Of a stretch of DNA of 64,000 nt, positions 23,083-35,925 are shown piece by piece. The stretch is from Pegea sp. RAD2-039 (Eukaryota > Chordata > Thaliacea > Salpida > Salpidae). The stretch lies in contig JAQGEQ010000297.1 in NCBI GenBank assembly GCA_034620365.1, positions 186,001 to 250,000 of the forward strand. Direction: 5' to 3'. The stretch's first letter is position 1; each line of letters begins with the position of its first letter. Both the position numbers and the translations under genes were made by a program. The notes beneath the pieces are model-generated. The model did no database searches. It was not told the origin of the DNA and worked only from the letters and a program-made list of their open reading frames with translations.

Positions 23083-26000
23083 CATAATCAAACTTCATAT
23101 ATATTCCTGGTAAATTGTTAGTTAGTTTACTCAAGTTTGTGATATATTTTAGATAAAAGATAATTTCATTATTGTTAGAAAATTAATTTTGTATATTGTT
23201 CTGTTAAAAGCCCAATTTTTGCAAGTTGCTGCCAGTATTTTTGTTTTAAAAAAAATTGTTTTTGATGAAACTTCAACGAACTACTACTTCACCGATTCCA
23301 GAATAGTTTATTTTTGCTTTGTTTTTGTTGAAAACTTTTTAAATATAATTTTAAAGCAGTTTTTCTATAGACGATTACTAGATCAAACACTTAAATGGCT
23401 TTTTTTAGCAACTTAGCGTTTGTATATTGAGTAGTTTGACAACATTTGAGTAATATTTTGTTATTTCTCGTGTTTTACATTAAATACTGACTTATTTGAA
23501 ACATTTTTTTCGACAATAAGTTTATGTTTGACTTGAATATTTTTGTACACTCTTTTATGAAATAAATCTAATAGCAAAAGCAATTTTGATGTGTTTACTT
23601 GAAGAATTTAATAAAACAATGGTAAGAGGTGTATTTCATTGCAAAAGCTTCACACTGTTTGATCTAATTTCATGTTAGAGAAAAGTAGTCTTTTGACATT
23701 TTGTGTTATATTCTATAAAACGTTGCCGACTTTGATAAATTTTGCATAAGTATGTTACTATGAAAACTGAATGTTTTGGTGCAGGATAATTTTGTTTATT
23801 TATTCATTTTCATTTAACTTTCTTTTAGCTAAATAAAAGCTTTTAATTTATCCCACTAATGAAATTTAAGTTGTTTGTTCAGTTAATTATTGCTAAGATG
23901 TTAATATAAAAAAAACCGGCATAAATTGAATTCTCTTGGTTAAAAACATGTTCAAGAAGCTTTGAAAAAGAAATTTTGGTTATGAATCAATCATTCATCT
24001 ATGATACGCTACTTAACATAAGATGTGAAACTACACAGGGAACTCTTTTATTGTGTACATCAATAAATATTACTCAACCTTGCGCACACAATGATTTTTT
24101 GAATTTAACTCTTATTAAAGTTGGCAGTTGAAGCAGATAGCTCCTCGTTAATATTTTTTAAGACAAGCGTTAAAGGACTTTTTCTTTGACTCCAACTCTT
24201 AAACAATTTATTCTTTGTGAAAGAAGAACAACTGCTGTTTCGTGAACCAAGTTATACTTTGTTTTGTATCATAAACAGGTTAGTTATTGAAAAATTTTGA
24301 TTTCAGTATAAATATTGTAGGGATATCTCGAGTGTTAGGATTTACTTTAAACAATAATAAACAAGTAGAAGCAGCAGTTAAAAAATGAATCTACTCGAAC
24401 AAAATTAAGTAGTAAAGTATGCATGCTTTAATTCTGTGTTTAGTACAATTTGAAGCTGTTCATTCGATATCTTACCATCATTATTTGTTGATCATTTTGT
24501 TGATATCAGAATATGTCTAACTACATCACCCAGTCTTTTAATCAGCAAAAGATTGTTTCAATAAATGAATTAAATAGTACAAATGTGTTTTTGAATTTGA
24601 ATTCTTTTTTTTCTTTTTTTTCAAGTGTATTATAAAATAATTTCAAAGGATTTTTTGTTACAAATTGAAAACATATAATTAAAAGATTTCCATAAAATTA
24701 ACTTTAGAGTTTTGTATACGTTTATGGTAAAATTGGTCCTGCATAACCTACAGATGATACAGATTCAAATCTTAGTGTAGTGCTGCTCTCCACGAGCTGA
24801 TCATACAGTGTTTTATTAATTTTACAAATTATTCATTTTCACAAAACTTCTACATTTGGTTAAAATTATTAAATGAAAAATAACACCAACCAAAACAAAT
24901 CAATTTCTGCAAAATCTTGACCGATGATAACAATTCATCTAGCTTTTAAAGTAAACACGAAATGTTTACAAAGAGGTAAAATTAAAAAATAAAGTTTCAA
25001 ATGCCACATTTAGGAAAAGTTTAAACATAATTTAAAAATGAAATAAGAGCACACAATCTATAACACAGTCAAGACTTACACAAAAAGTACAAAAAATGAA
25101 AAAATGGCAAGCTAAAAAATTTAATGTCAAAAAATTTATTTTAATATTACTTTTAAGCCTAACTTAAAGATGATAAAATTTGCTGTAGGGAGCTGAGAAA
25201 AGATTCCACTCCGTGATTACTGTATCAAAAATAAGTTTAGTAGTATTTGTAAATTTTATTAAGAAATATTGTTTTGATTTTATTTGGCTATGATCAAGTC
25301 ATTACAACATCTCTAAAAAAAGTGTAACTGGGTGTACTACTTGTGCATTTTCTTATTTATTCCGGAGCGAGCTTGTGAAAGTATAACTTAATTCTCTCTT
25401 ATAATATTCTTTCTAATGCTCTTTCTCGCTGTAACTTCCTTGTATGCATTATTACTGAACTTGAAAACTTTGCCAATAATAACAGTAATAGCTGTTCAAT
25501 AACTATTAACCAAAACTTTTCCTTTTATTTTATAAAGTTAACTATATGGTTAAATATGAAAGCAGACTTATTCGAATCAGACATTTTTAGCATATAGCCT
25601 ATATTTTTCAGTAAATGAAAATGGAAAACAAACACGTTGTCAAGTTAACATCAACTTTTTTTATCTGTGTAGTATACAGACAAAAAATCAGATTTTTTTA
25701 CTTCTATGTTTTAAACAAAAATTTGTCATAAGTTTACTTGACATATCAGTTTTTGAATAATTATTGGTTTAACAAATAGACTTGCTTCATCAATACGTTG
25801 TTTTTCTTGCTGTAGTTTAAAATGACTTAAAATAATTCTTACAATGCTTATATTGCTCAACAAGTCGAATTTAAAATTAAATTTCATTTAAAAATCAGTT
25901 GACTTAGTTAGATGACACAGTTGTTAAACAGGTATACCAACAATATTATACTCTCAGTCTTTTGAAAAAAAGCTTTTTTAATGGAAAATCTTTTCTATTG

Positions 26001-27446
26001 AAAACGATTCAACTTCAAGCTTTGATTATAAGCTTTTAAAATATTAAACTCACTTATCGAAATTGAAAAGTTAGTAAATATATGAGAAATTTAGTTTAAG
26101 GTTGACTGTGCAAAGACAGTTACTAATTACGGTTTAAGTGCACCGTTTTATAAGTAATCTTAAGTTAAGGCCTATTAAACTTTTTTTGTAACTCTTTTAG
26201 TTACACAAAAACTAAATTTTCTCATATGCAAACTTTTTTCTAATATTTTTTCGTAAAATCTTCCAAAATGTCGTTACTTCTAAAATTTTTTATTTGATAT
26301 CTTCGTTGAAATACCAATTATAAATAATTTTTTTAAAGATACTGCAGAAGTATAACCAGCGTTTGAAAAGTGTTTAAATCAGTTTTGCTACATAAACTAG
26401 TGCAAAATTACTATTATTATTTGTGAGAAGCTTGTTCTATGAGAAAAAATGTAGAAATTTTGTTTTTGGAAGCATTACAAAATTGTTTACGTATGTGGAT
26501 TGTTTTCAGATAATTGTTGATCTTACTTTTTTGTTGAATTTTTATCGTTATGTCACTCTAGTATTGTTTAAACAATAATATAAATGAATTGAGATTTAGA
26601 AATTTGTTTCAAAAAGTTAGTGAATAAAAATTTACCTGTAAATGAGCTAGGCAAACGAAAGTAAAATTTCAATGTTTTAACCAGAATTTTGTTATCACAA
26701 AACTTAGGTTTGAATGTGACCATTGTTATATTACAGATTGATGTTTTTAATCTGAACGTGGCTTTTGTATTTATCCAAAAAGACAGGTATTGATAAACGA
26801 CTTGACAAGAGCTTGAAACAAAATGAATCAAATTTATTTTCTTTTTAATTTTTTTAAATTTTAATGTTAATTTTAATCATGAGTTTTCAAAGAGCTTTTA
26901 AAAGTGTTCATTCAAACTTAGTATCAGTCTAGCCATCTTCTAAAAAAGTTGTTTTAGTTTGTTGAAAATCAGGATTTTCTTAAAAATCAAAGTTAGACAT
27001 AGAATTCAAATAAAATAAAAGTGAGAAAGCTCTGAAAAAAAGCTGTAAGCTTACAGCAGTTTAATAAGATTTTGCTTTGTTAATCATAACGCAACAAGCA
27101 AACAAACGCTGTTTACAGTTTAAATTATCTAATCTATAAGATTCTATCCAGTAGATTTTTAGCTAAATCTGAGAAAGTAATTGTGAAAGTTAGTTTTTTT
27201 ATATTACAGAAAAAGTTTTAAGGACATTTTCAGAGCAATATTTTTTGTGAGTTATGACGCCAATTCTAGTAAGTAAGTATTAATATAAAACAACTATGTG
27301 CTTACATACGGACTTTAATGAGACATTTGTTTAGCTATTTAAAATCTTATAATATTTTTCTAGATTAAGTTTAAATTTCTAGAATAAGTTGTAGTTTAAA
27401 CTTTCTTTCTTTTAATTGTCCCAAAATCCAACCAGTAAGTTTTAAT
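23083..27446. other. Intergenic region; possible short coding remnant near 24 kb
   Basis: Mostly AT-rich with no gene. At about 23980-24130 (plus) a 49-codon frame begins MNQSFIYDTLLNIRCETTQ and ends LNLTLIKVGS, and just before it, in another frame, is VQEALKKKFW. The composition is protein-like but the family is unknown. The frames at 23189-23416 (plus) and 26568-26831 (minus) look like chance AT-rich ORFs. Confidence 0.35.
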
Positions 27447-28682
27447 ATGGAAAAAACTGTAAGGAATGATCGAAAAATCCCATGGGGTGTTCTGTGGAGT
27501 GGGAGCAAAGAAAAGTTGCTCCATTTCCTAGATGAAGATGAAAATATGTTTGGTCTTGTCAAAGTAAGACAAAAAATTTACTCGAGAAAAATTTTGATTA
27601 ACAATGGCGAACATTTAATTATTGACTGTCCAAGTTTTGTGGTGAAGAAGGTTGTGCAGGACGAACAAGTCAAAATTTTTTTTGTGACAAGTAAAAAAAG
27701 TGACCCAGAACTTTTTGGTTATAGTCACCTTCAACCAGGATTAATTGAACTCGATCCTAAGAAAGATGACTTTATTGTTAAATTTTACAATATGAAAATA
27801 GTTCTGTTCAAGAATTTTACTGAGGTTGCCCCTACAGTAAAAGAAGACATTAAATTTGTAAAAATAATTGGCAAGGGAAGATTTGGAAACGTTCTAAAGG
27901 GATTTTCAATGAGGCAAAAGAGGTTTATTGCAGTTAAAGTGAAATATATTGGTCAGAACAAAGCTAAGAATGATAAAAGTGAGAGAATTTTTCGAAGCGA
28001 ATTAGAGTGGATGCAAACATTAAAGCATCCAAATATAGTTCGTTTCTTCTATAATCAATCGCAGCTTGTTCCTGATACAATCTGCATGGAGTTTGCACCA
28101 TGTGGTGACATGGTCAACTATCTGCGCACTCATTTTGTCTGTGTTGGTTTGTCAAGAGTTGTTTTTTATCAACTTCTTTCAGCAGTTCGATACTTGCATT
28201 ACCAGAACCTGTTGCATAGAGATATCAGACCCGATAATATACTGATTTTTCAACAATCCAATCGATTAAAAATTAAACTAGCCGATTTTGGATCTCTTTG
28301 TAAAATGGTCAACAACCCAACCAAATTAGAAGATCAGAGTACAGTTTCGTTTTTACCACCAGAAATAATACGAACATTGCTTTGGTTTCCGTTTAAGAAT
28401 CCTTGGTTCAAGATGTCTACGGATATTTTTAGTTTAGGAGTTACTATGTATTATATCTTGCACTGTTACCACCCATTCAAAATCTTGTACGACAGCGAAA
28501 ATTTTAAGGATATTTTGTTAACTTGTACTTGGAGTCAAGACCATTACACACCACCGTTTGCTTTAGCTTCTGCAAGACTAAAGAGTCTGATTCTCCCGTG
28601 CTTGGATGTAAGCGAGATGAATCGTCCCTCTATTGATGATCTACTTAATCATCCATTTTTCAACTGTTACAAAAGATATTAG
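27447..28682 (+). CDS. Chk2-type Ser/Thr protein kinase with degenerate FHA-like N-terminus (kinase 1)
   Basis: Intronless, 411 residues. Residues about 12-125 look like a diverged FHA domain: WGVLWS matches the Chk2 PWARLW start, followed by FG at 35-36 and a beta-rich stretch. The phosphopeptide-binding Arg of FGR is Leu (FGLVK), and the conserved S-x-x-H is not kept, so phosphothreonine binding is doubtful. Kinase domain about 138-405: G-loop GKGRFGNV (142-149), ATP lysine K164, alpha-C Glu E185, catalytic loop HRDIRPDN (257-264), DFG 280-282. Oddities: Arg261 replaces the lysine of HRDLKPEN, the activation segment lacks the GTP/GTx stretch (STVSFLPPE), and PPE replaces APE. Catalysis is plausible but not certain. 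Its paralogue lies 4.7 kb downstream on the same strand. AATAAA at 28722. Function, inferred: checkpoint-like signalling. Confidence 0.9.
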   Translation: MEKTVRNDRKIPWGVLWSGSKEKLLHFLDEDENMFGLVKVRQKIYSRKILINNGEHLIIDCPSFVVKKVVQDEQVKIFFVTSKKSDPELFGYSHLQPGLIELDPKKDDFIVKFYNMKIVLFKNFTEVAPTVKEDIKFVKIIGKGRFGNVLKGFSMRQKRFIAVKVKYIGQNKAKNDKSERIFRSELEWMQTLKHPNIVRFFYNQSQLVPDTICMEFAPCGDMVNYLRTHFVCVGLSRVVFYQLLSAVRYLHYQNLLHRDIRPDNILIFQQSNRLKIKLADFGSLCKMVNNPTKLEDQSTVSFLPPEIIRTLLWFPFKNPWFKMSTDIFSLGVTMYYILHCYHPFKILYDSENFKDILLTCTWSQDHYTPPFALASARLKSLILPCLDVSEMNRPSIDDLLNHPFFNCYKRY

Positions 28683-31600
28683 AATCTGATCAATATGACA
28701 CAAATGAAAGGTATAAAAACGAATAAACTGTATACTCCCCATTAGTGACTGCTTATTTTAAATTCTGATGTAATTCGGTACTGTAGTTTGAATTGTGGAA
28801 AGCAATGTTCTTATATCTGCTGATTTCTTTTTGAGATTTTTCTTTCATTATATTTCATAATTACCCCTTCTATACACCACTCTTTAAAACACTAAATTGT
28901 ATTCCCTTTATATGAAGATTCACAATTTGTATAAAGAATTTGATAACAAATGCTGTGTAACTAATAAATTTCTTAAGTTTATCTTTATATTATGTTAATT
29001 TATATTCAAAAATTAACCAACTGTCTTAAATTGTTTAAAGTCTAGTATTTTGTTCTGATCCATTTTGAAATCAAACAGTGAAGCAACTTCATAATTTAAT
29101 ACAACTCCTCATAAAACGATAAATGCCAGCTTTAAACTGCTTAAGCGAAACAAACGGTTTATAAAATTGTTACTGTAACACAATTATTATAAATGAGATC
29201 TTGTAAATAGTTTGTTTGATCTGAAAAACTTATATTTATCTAAAATGTACTATTTATTCTCGCGTGCGACCTTTAATTTATGTTTGTCATATACTAGTGC
29301 TAATTTTTTTCGTCTTAGAATATTGCTGCTGAAATTAAAGTTTAGCATAAGATACATAAAAGTCAATTAGTGATAATACTCACATTTAATCAATATAATT
29401 TTAATTTGTAAATAAAAATTATATTTCGTGTTTTTGTATATAAAATATTTGTATATCTGTTAATTGCTGATAACATTTGTATATATAATAAACTTATATT
29501 ATATTAAACAGTCTGTCATTTTTAGAACACTTTCTTTAAATAAAATAAGCTATCGGGACAAATCTTTTTCTATACTTTAAATTTGAGTTTCTCTTAATAC
29601 AGTTAAATTTAGGTATCTTCAAATACACTTTTTCAATCACTTTTTAAAATGTAATGAAACCAGTTTAAACTCTAACCCTTTCAAAATTTAACTGGAAACT
29701 TATTGAAAAAAAATATTTTATATATAGCAAAAAAGGCCATAATTCCGATAGTTTGTTATACAGCCAAATTATTGTAATTATTTTCTAATCTTTATCAAAA
29801 TGCTAACCCGTTCTTACAAAAGAAATAATTGTCAAAACTAAATCTTAAACTGAAAACTTTCCTTAAGGATTTCCATCAAACTTCCTATTAAGTTTGCTTG
29901 TCGTTCATAAACCTAGAAATATTAAAAAACGTTGAAAAGAAATCAAAGAAAAAAAATTAAACTATTTTGTTATAAAAAGGGATTAAAAAAATGAAAATTT
30001 AACTCGTTGTTCTAACAAGAAAGTTTTAATTAAGGTAACACAAAAGATAGAATTTGTATAGTACTTGTAAGGATTTTGTTTTAATAACTTATAAGAAAGT
30101 ATTTAGATTAAAAGTTTTTAAACTCACACTGGTTTTGTATGTGTATATTGCGTATGTATTGCTTGCAAATTTTTCTTTTTTAATTATTGTAATTATGACT
30201 TCATTTAAAATTTATTATTAGATGTTGGTTTGTATAGTTTTCAATTTTTTAAGATTTCATAATTCTGTTAATAATATAATAACATTTTTTAACTAGTAAA
30301 AATTTAAACTAAGGCTGTTGATCATGCTTTTATAAACCTTTTATTGTTGTTGGTTAAGTTCTTATTTACAGCTGACTTTCATGAACCTCTAATGACAAAG
30401 ATACTATAGCTGTACAATTAATGAAAAATTTGTTTGTTCAGTTTTAAAAAAAGTATTTTAAACACCAAGTTTAGAATTACTTTCAGATCATACTTCTCTT
30501 TAACTAATTATAAACGCTGACTATCTCATATCATTTTCAGATAAACGTTAAACTGGTATAGCTATAATTTTAAAAATCACTAAATAAGAAAACGTACATA
30601 TCTTACGAATCATGCATTTAATAATTCGTTCTTGAACTTAATATTCTGTGGTAACATTTAGAACTTTTTAACTCATAATAATAAAATAGCTTAATTGTTT
30701 CTACCCTTAATAGAAGAATAATAATTAAAAGTATTAATTTACTTACATCAGCATTCCCTTCTAGGCGTATGCTTCTTTCGAGCTTAAGTGCGAGATATTT
30801 TTGATACTTTTTACAAACTATTTTATAATTACAATTACAAACTGAACAGCTTTAAGTAGTTTATTTAGCATCGTTTACCATCCTACTTATATGTAAATAC
30901 TTTAGAAAAGTAGAAACACAGTAAAGTAAACATAAGTTATAAAACAAAACTATTGGAGAGATCAAAATAAAAAATCGTAGGTTAACAAATTTATTTATTG
31001 TTTCAGTTTACGATAAGGAGTTGATACAAGTTACATAAGTTATGCAAGTTGATATTAGTTCTGTTAAAGTAATGAAGTAAAAATCAAATTTCAGGCCCTG
31101 GTTGCCCATTTCAAAAAGCTATTACTAAACAGGATGTTTTTTAAGTAGCTAAAATCAATTAAATGTAATTGTTTAAGACGAGCTGATAAAATGAGTGAAT
31201 GTATAATAGATTGCAAATTGTAAGGAAATCATTTAAATTAACTTAAAATAATCATTAGTTTAAAATAGTAGTAAAAAGTTGGGAATATAATTTAATGTTG
31301 TAGGTATTTAAGTTTATAGAAACGGTCTCAATCAAGTATCAAAATAGAAATAATTTTACTTCTTGTCACAAAATAAGTAGTTAGCCATAGTCAGCAATAA
31401 AATTATACATCATTTCGCTTAAACATGCAAAATTAAAATCTGTTTATACTGGAAATTTTAATATAACACTCTAAAACTTTGGTTTACTGGCAAGTTAAAA
31501 TTATTTTTATGTTAGTCTTATAAGAATTATCAGAAATGGTATGTTCTTTATTATTATATCTAGGTCTAATTTTATTTAATATCCAAAGGATTGTTTTCTG

Positions 31601-33352
31601 CTTTTCCAAATAGAAAATGACTGATACCTTTACTACGTCATCGGTACATTAAAGGTTTTTTTTTTCAAGAACAATAAAGCATTTATATCTTGTTATAATG
31701 ATTTAATATATTAATAGTTAAATAGATAAACCAACAATTGTAAGTATTAAAACTAATTGATTAACTTACTTTTTTAAATTGAAATATTTCATTTCTTATA
31801 ATGATTTTCTAACTACTTCATTTTTAACTAATAAATAAAAATTTAAAATTTGAATAACAAGAAAATTGTGGTCTATGAAACAATTAACAAAACAAAAATA
31901 GTGATTTTTTTATTTATTTAAATCATTTGATGGCTGCATATTTTGAATTATTTTCTGAAGAATGCCTAAAATAATTGTTTTAACTGAAAAACAATTATTA
32001 TTAATTTCAAGTTATCGCTCAAAAATTGTACTAAATTACAAATTGCAATCTTAGATTATGCAGATTCTATATCAGGATACCTGACAAACAAATCTAGCAA
32101 ACATAATTTAAAGTTAATCAAGCGTGGAATTCTAGTTTGTCCGATAAAAAACTGAAATTTTGTTAAAAATATCATTAAAAACAACTTTAGAAAATTGAAA
32201 TTTCAATAAAAACAACAAAATAAAGGTTTAACCTTCTTACTCGTATAAAAATACTATTTTTGGTTCTTGTACAAAGTTGATTTTAATTGGTTAAAGTTAT
32301 TAACAGTTATAAGTAAAAAGCAAAGCTAAGGTAATGTAAAAATGAATTATCTTCTAGGTAAATTAAATGATGGAAAGAAAAAGTAAAATTAAAATTAGAG
32401 AAGTAATGTAAAGTTATGGCTTCAGTATTTCTGAAGATTTTCTTTTAAAAGTAAATTTCTTGCAGTTATACCAACAATCTTATGATAATTTCAGTATTTG
32501 AAATCTTAATAGTAAAAGTCTTATATATATATACTAGTTTAGGCTTAGCAAGAAATTTGTTTTCTCAAATAATCGTTTTATCTTGTTGAAACAGTCTTAT
32601 ATATATTTTAGAGGGTTATATATAGAGTAAACAGAATTATTAATGAGAAGCGATAATTCAAATATTGATTATTATCTTGAAGATGATAATAATATTTATA
32701 TAATTATATGATAAACTTTTGATAATCGCTCAGTTGTTTTATAGGCTAAGTTAAGAAAGCACAGTTAAACTAATTCAAGTCATTTATACCATTTTGAAAG
32801 TAGACTGTTTTTTTCAATGGAAAGCTGTTTTAGATAAACAACAAAGATGTAAAATTTTAAATTAACCATAAATAATCATTGAAAATCTTAACTGCGTTTT
32901 TCATTCAGCTTGCAGTAATGTTTAAAGGCTTAGCTATGGTATAAAACTAGTAATATATGGTTAGTATACAGGATATACAAGTTTTCTTTTATTACTAAAA
33001 GTTCTGTGGTTAAGGCATTTTTCTAGGAAATACATTAAAGCTAAGAAAGTAAGCCTTAATTTCGAAAGTTTTTTGTTTTTTTTTGTTTATATTTGTTTAT
33101 TTTCTCTAATACAAAAATTATTTCGATGAATATTTGATTTTCATTATTTAAAAAAAGTTTATTGACTTAAGCCCAGTTAGTTTTTTTTCAAACTTTTAAT
33201 CAACTTTTCAAAATAACAACTTTTGTCAGATTTTTTAGGGTTTGATTCTTAGTCTAAAGTATTTTTTAGTTAACAAACCTATAGTAAGATTCTAATCTGT
33301 TGTATTATACTTCTTTCTTATTCATTATCAAGAAAGACCATATACAAACGAA
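28683..33352. other. Spacer between the two kinase paralogues
   Basis: About 4.7 kb of AT-rich DNA with no recognisable exon; it includes the 3' UTR of kinase 1 and the promoter of kinase 2. A short (TA)n tract lies at about 32520. I saw no direct repeats that would mark the duplication boundary. Confidence 0.45.
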
Positions 33353-34573
33353 ATGTCAACTAGCAAGCCTGAAGTTTGGGGCATGATTTGGAGTGAGTGC
33401 GAAAGCAAAGTTGCAGCATATCTTAGAAATGACTTTAATAATTTTGAGATTCGAGACATTAATTCTAAGACAACAGCTGTACATGTATCTAACGATAAAC
33501 CTCTGTCTGCTCAACCACGCTTTGCCTTAAAACGAATCATACAAAAGAAAGCAGTAAACCATTATTTCATTACAAGCCGTGATTTCGACCCTAAGCTGCT
33601 TTTACATGTGTACCGACCACCACTTTCGCTAAAACTTCCTAACTCCAGGAGTGAGTTTCGATTTTATCGTGAGAGGCTGACTCTTGTTATTTTCAAGAAT
33701 ACTAGCGAGATGCCTAAGGAAGCTGAAGGACCTATAAAAATAATTTCGAAATTAGGAAGTGGAAGTTTTGGATCTGTCATGAAGTGCTATTCATTTTTGA
33801 GTGACAAAATTATGGCAATCAAAATGTTGAATAAAGCAGATGATACGGAGGCAGATGATTATAATGAGATCGTAAGAGAGATAAAAACAGCAGTTTTGCA
33901 GACTGAAAAAAAATTTTTGCTTTCAGTGGATCACCCAAATATAGTAAAAGCCTTTAAGTCTGAATCAAGACTAAGCAAACATATTTTTTGTATGGAGCTT
34001 GCTGATCAAGGAGACTTACACACTTATGTATCAAAGCAAAAGGTAACCGAAAAAATCGTGAAGATAATAGCACGTCAGCTTTTTGCAGCAGTCTCTTTTT
34101 TGCATGAAAAGGAGTTTTTGCACAGAGACTTGAAACCGGAAAATGTTCTGGTTTTTGGGATGCTGAACAGACCAGAAATCAAGCTCACCGACTTTGGTTC
34201 AATCTGTAAGACTTTTGATGATGATTATAGATTCGAAATCCAAGGAACTCCCGATTTTTTACCCCCAGAAGTACTAAGAAGTATTGAATGGCACCTTCCA
34301 GTGAATTACAAAAAAAGCACTGACGTTTTTAGCTGTGGAATTGTGCTTTACTTCACTTGCTACAAGCGACATGCTTTTAGAGGAATCTATAATGATAGTT
34401 CTTTTCTTAGAGATTTATTGACTGATTCCTGGACGGAAGAACAACTTACCCCTGAATTTCCTGCTGGTTCTCAAGAATTAAAAAGTTTCTTGAAATTGTG
34501 CTTAAAACCGAAAGAGCTAGAGAGACCCTCAGCTGCTGAATTATATGACCATTCTTGGCTCACAAAAAAGTAA
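33353..34573 (+). CDS. Chk2-type Ser/Thr protein kinase with degenerate FHA-like N-terminus (kinase 2)
   Basis: Intronless, 406 residues, paralogue of kinase 1 along its whole length. The N-terminal region (about 8-118, from WGMIWSECESKV) occupies the FHA position of Chk2. Its FGR equivalent is NFEIRD, and the S-x-x-H motif is not apparent. Kinase domain about 128-403: G-loop GSGSFGSV (135-142), K157 (MAIK), alpha-C Glu E185, HRDLKPEN (257-264), DFG 280-282, GTPDFLPPE (298-306) and a conserved Arg at 391 (ERPS). All catalytic residues are present, so this is probably the active member. PPE replaces APE, as in kinase 1, a change shared by the pair. Codon use is less AT-biased than the surroundings, as expected of a functional gene. 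AATAAA near 34999. Likely role, inferred from Chk2/Rad53: DNA-damage or cell-cycle checkpoint signalling. Confidence 0.93.
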   Translation: MSTSKPEVWGMIWSECESKVAAYLRNDFNNFEIRDINSKTTAVHVSNDKPLSAQPRFALKRIIQKKAVNHYFITSRDFDPKLLLHVYRPPLSLKLPNSRSEFRFYRERLTLVIFKNTSEMPKEAEGPIKIISKLGSGSFGSVMKCYSFLSDKIMAIKMLNKADDTEADDYNEIVREIKTAVLQTEKKFLLSVDHPNIVKAFKSESRLSKHIFCMELADQGDLHTYVSKQKVTEKIVKIIARQLFAAVSFLHEKEFLHRDLKPENVLVFGMLNRPEIKLTDFGSICKTFDDDYRFEIQGTPDFLPPEVLRSIEWHLPVNYKKSTDVFSCGIVLYFTCYKRHAFRGIYNDSSFLRDLLTDSWTEEQLTPEFPAGSQELKSFLKLCLKPKELERPSAAELYDHSWLTKK

Positions 34574-35925
34574 AATACTAAAGAAATTAATAATACAAGT
34601 TTTATCGCTAAAGAAAAATTATATTTCTTCCAATTGTACAGAACTTTTCAATTTTTATCTCCAGCACTTTTAGAAATATCAAAACTTTAATTTTCTTATC
34701 ACTATCTATCATCTAAATCACGATTAAAAGCTCATATTTTTAATTTATTACATAAAGAATTAAGGACTTCACTGATACCTTGTGGTTTTTCAAGGTTGAA
34801 AATTTGTTATTTTTTTATCTTGTATCCAATATCACCAGCTTCCTAGACTTTTAAATGTCAGTTGCTGATATAATCCTTAAATTTATTTTGTATAAAGTAT
34901 GTAATCCTTATTTTAACTTGTTGTTAACCTATTTCCATTTTATTCCATGATTGTTTATCTGTTGATACTATCAAATGTAACTAGTAGAATATAATTGAAA
35001 TAAATTGTTATATTTAAACTGTTAATTGCGCTATATAATATTTGGACAGTCTATAACTCTCAAAAATATGAGACTTCCCACTAATGAAAAAGGAACAATA
35101 AGGGATGATCTTTCTTAACGTGATGAAAGCAATGAATTTTATCTGCTTAACAGTTAGAAATTAAAGAATTTGTCATCCCTTGATCGTATGTTTAAAAGAT
35201 TTCGTTGTTGTTTTATTGTGCTTATTCTAAATTACTTTTTCAAATAAAAAGCTGTTCTTGTTTTGATTATTCAAAAGTATATCTGCAGTGCAGGTCCTAT
35301 CAATTATATGTGTTGGTGTTTAACTAGTATAATAAAATCTTTATTCTCGCAATTTATTTGTTACTACATTTTTGTTGGTTGATAATTACAAGTTTAAATG
35401 CAAAGTAGACAGAAAATTAAGTGGTTTTTTGTTAGACAATTCAGATTAACCTCTAAAAATAGATAATTGTGAAACCACTATTAGAAATGATAGTTTCTAA
35501 AAACCTGCAAGGTATAGTCATTCAGAATCTAATTTGCAACTTTGTAAAGTCATACCCAAACATATTAAAATAGTAAAATATAGTAAATACTAACAAGCTT
35601 TGCTATGTCTAATCTAAACAAACTTCAGAAAAAAATAAAAATAGTTTTGTAACGACTTTTATTGAACGAAAATATGTTGACAGGTAATAGTATAGATTTC
35701 ATGGAAACATGCAATAAGTAAACATACTTTTTTTTTCTAAACCAAACATCATAAGTTGTTAAATTCATTTTCTCACTAACTCTTCAATTCGTTAGCGGTT
35801 TCAGCTATGTAGCCCTTTTCAATAAAAAGAGTAAGTTTAAAAAACTTTGTTTTTTCAATTTACGATTTGATACTTCAATATAGAAATCAAAATTTCATGA
35901 AAAAGCTTATGATGAGGCTTCACCT
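34574..35925. other. Convergent 3' region between kinase 2 and the minus-strand gene
   Basis: The 3' UTRs of two convergent genes. AATAAA at 34999 (plus) fits kinase 2. TTTATT near 35659 would serve the minus-strand gene. No further gene was seen. Confidence 0.45.

Noticed and set aside
27371-27562. Minus-strand frame of 63 codons
   Set aside because: Antisense to the start of kinase 1.
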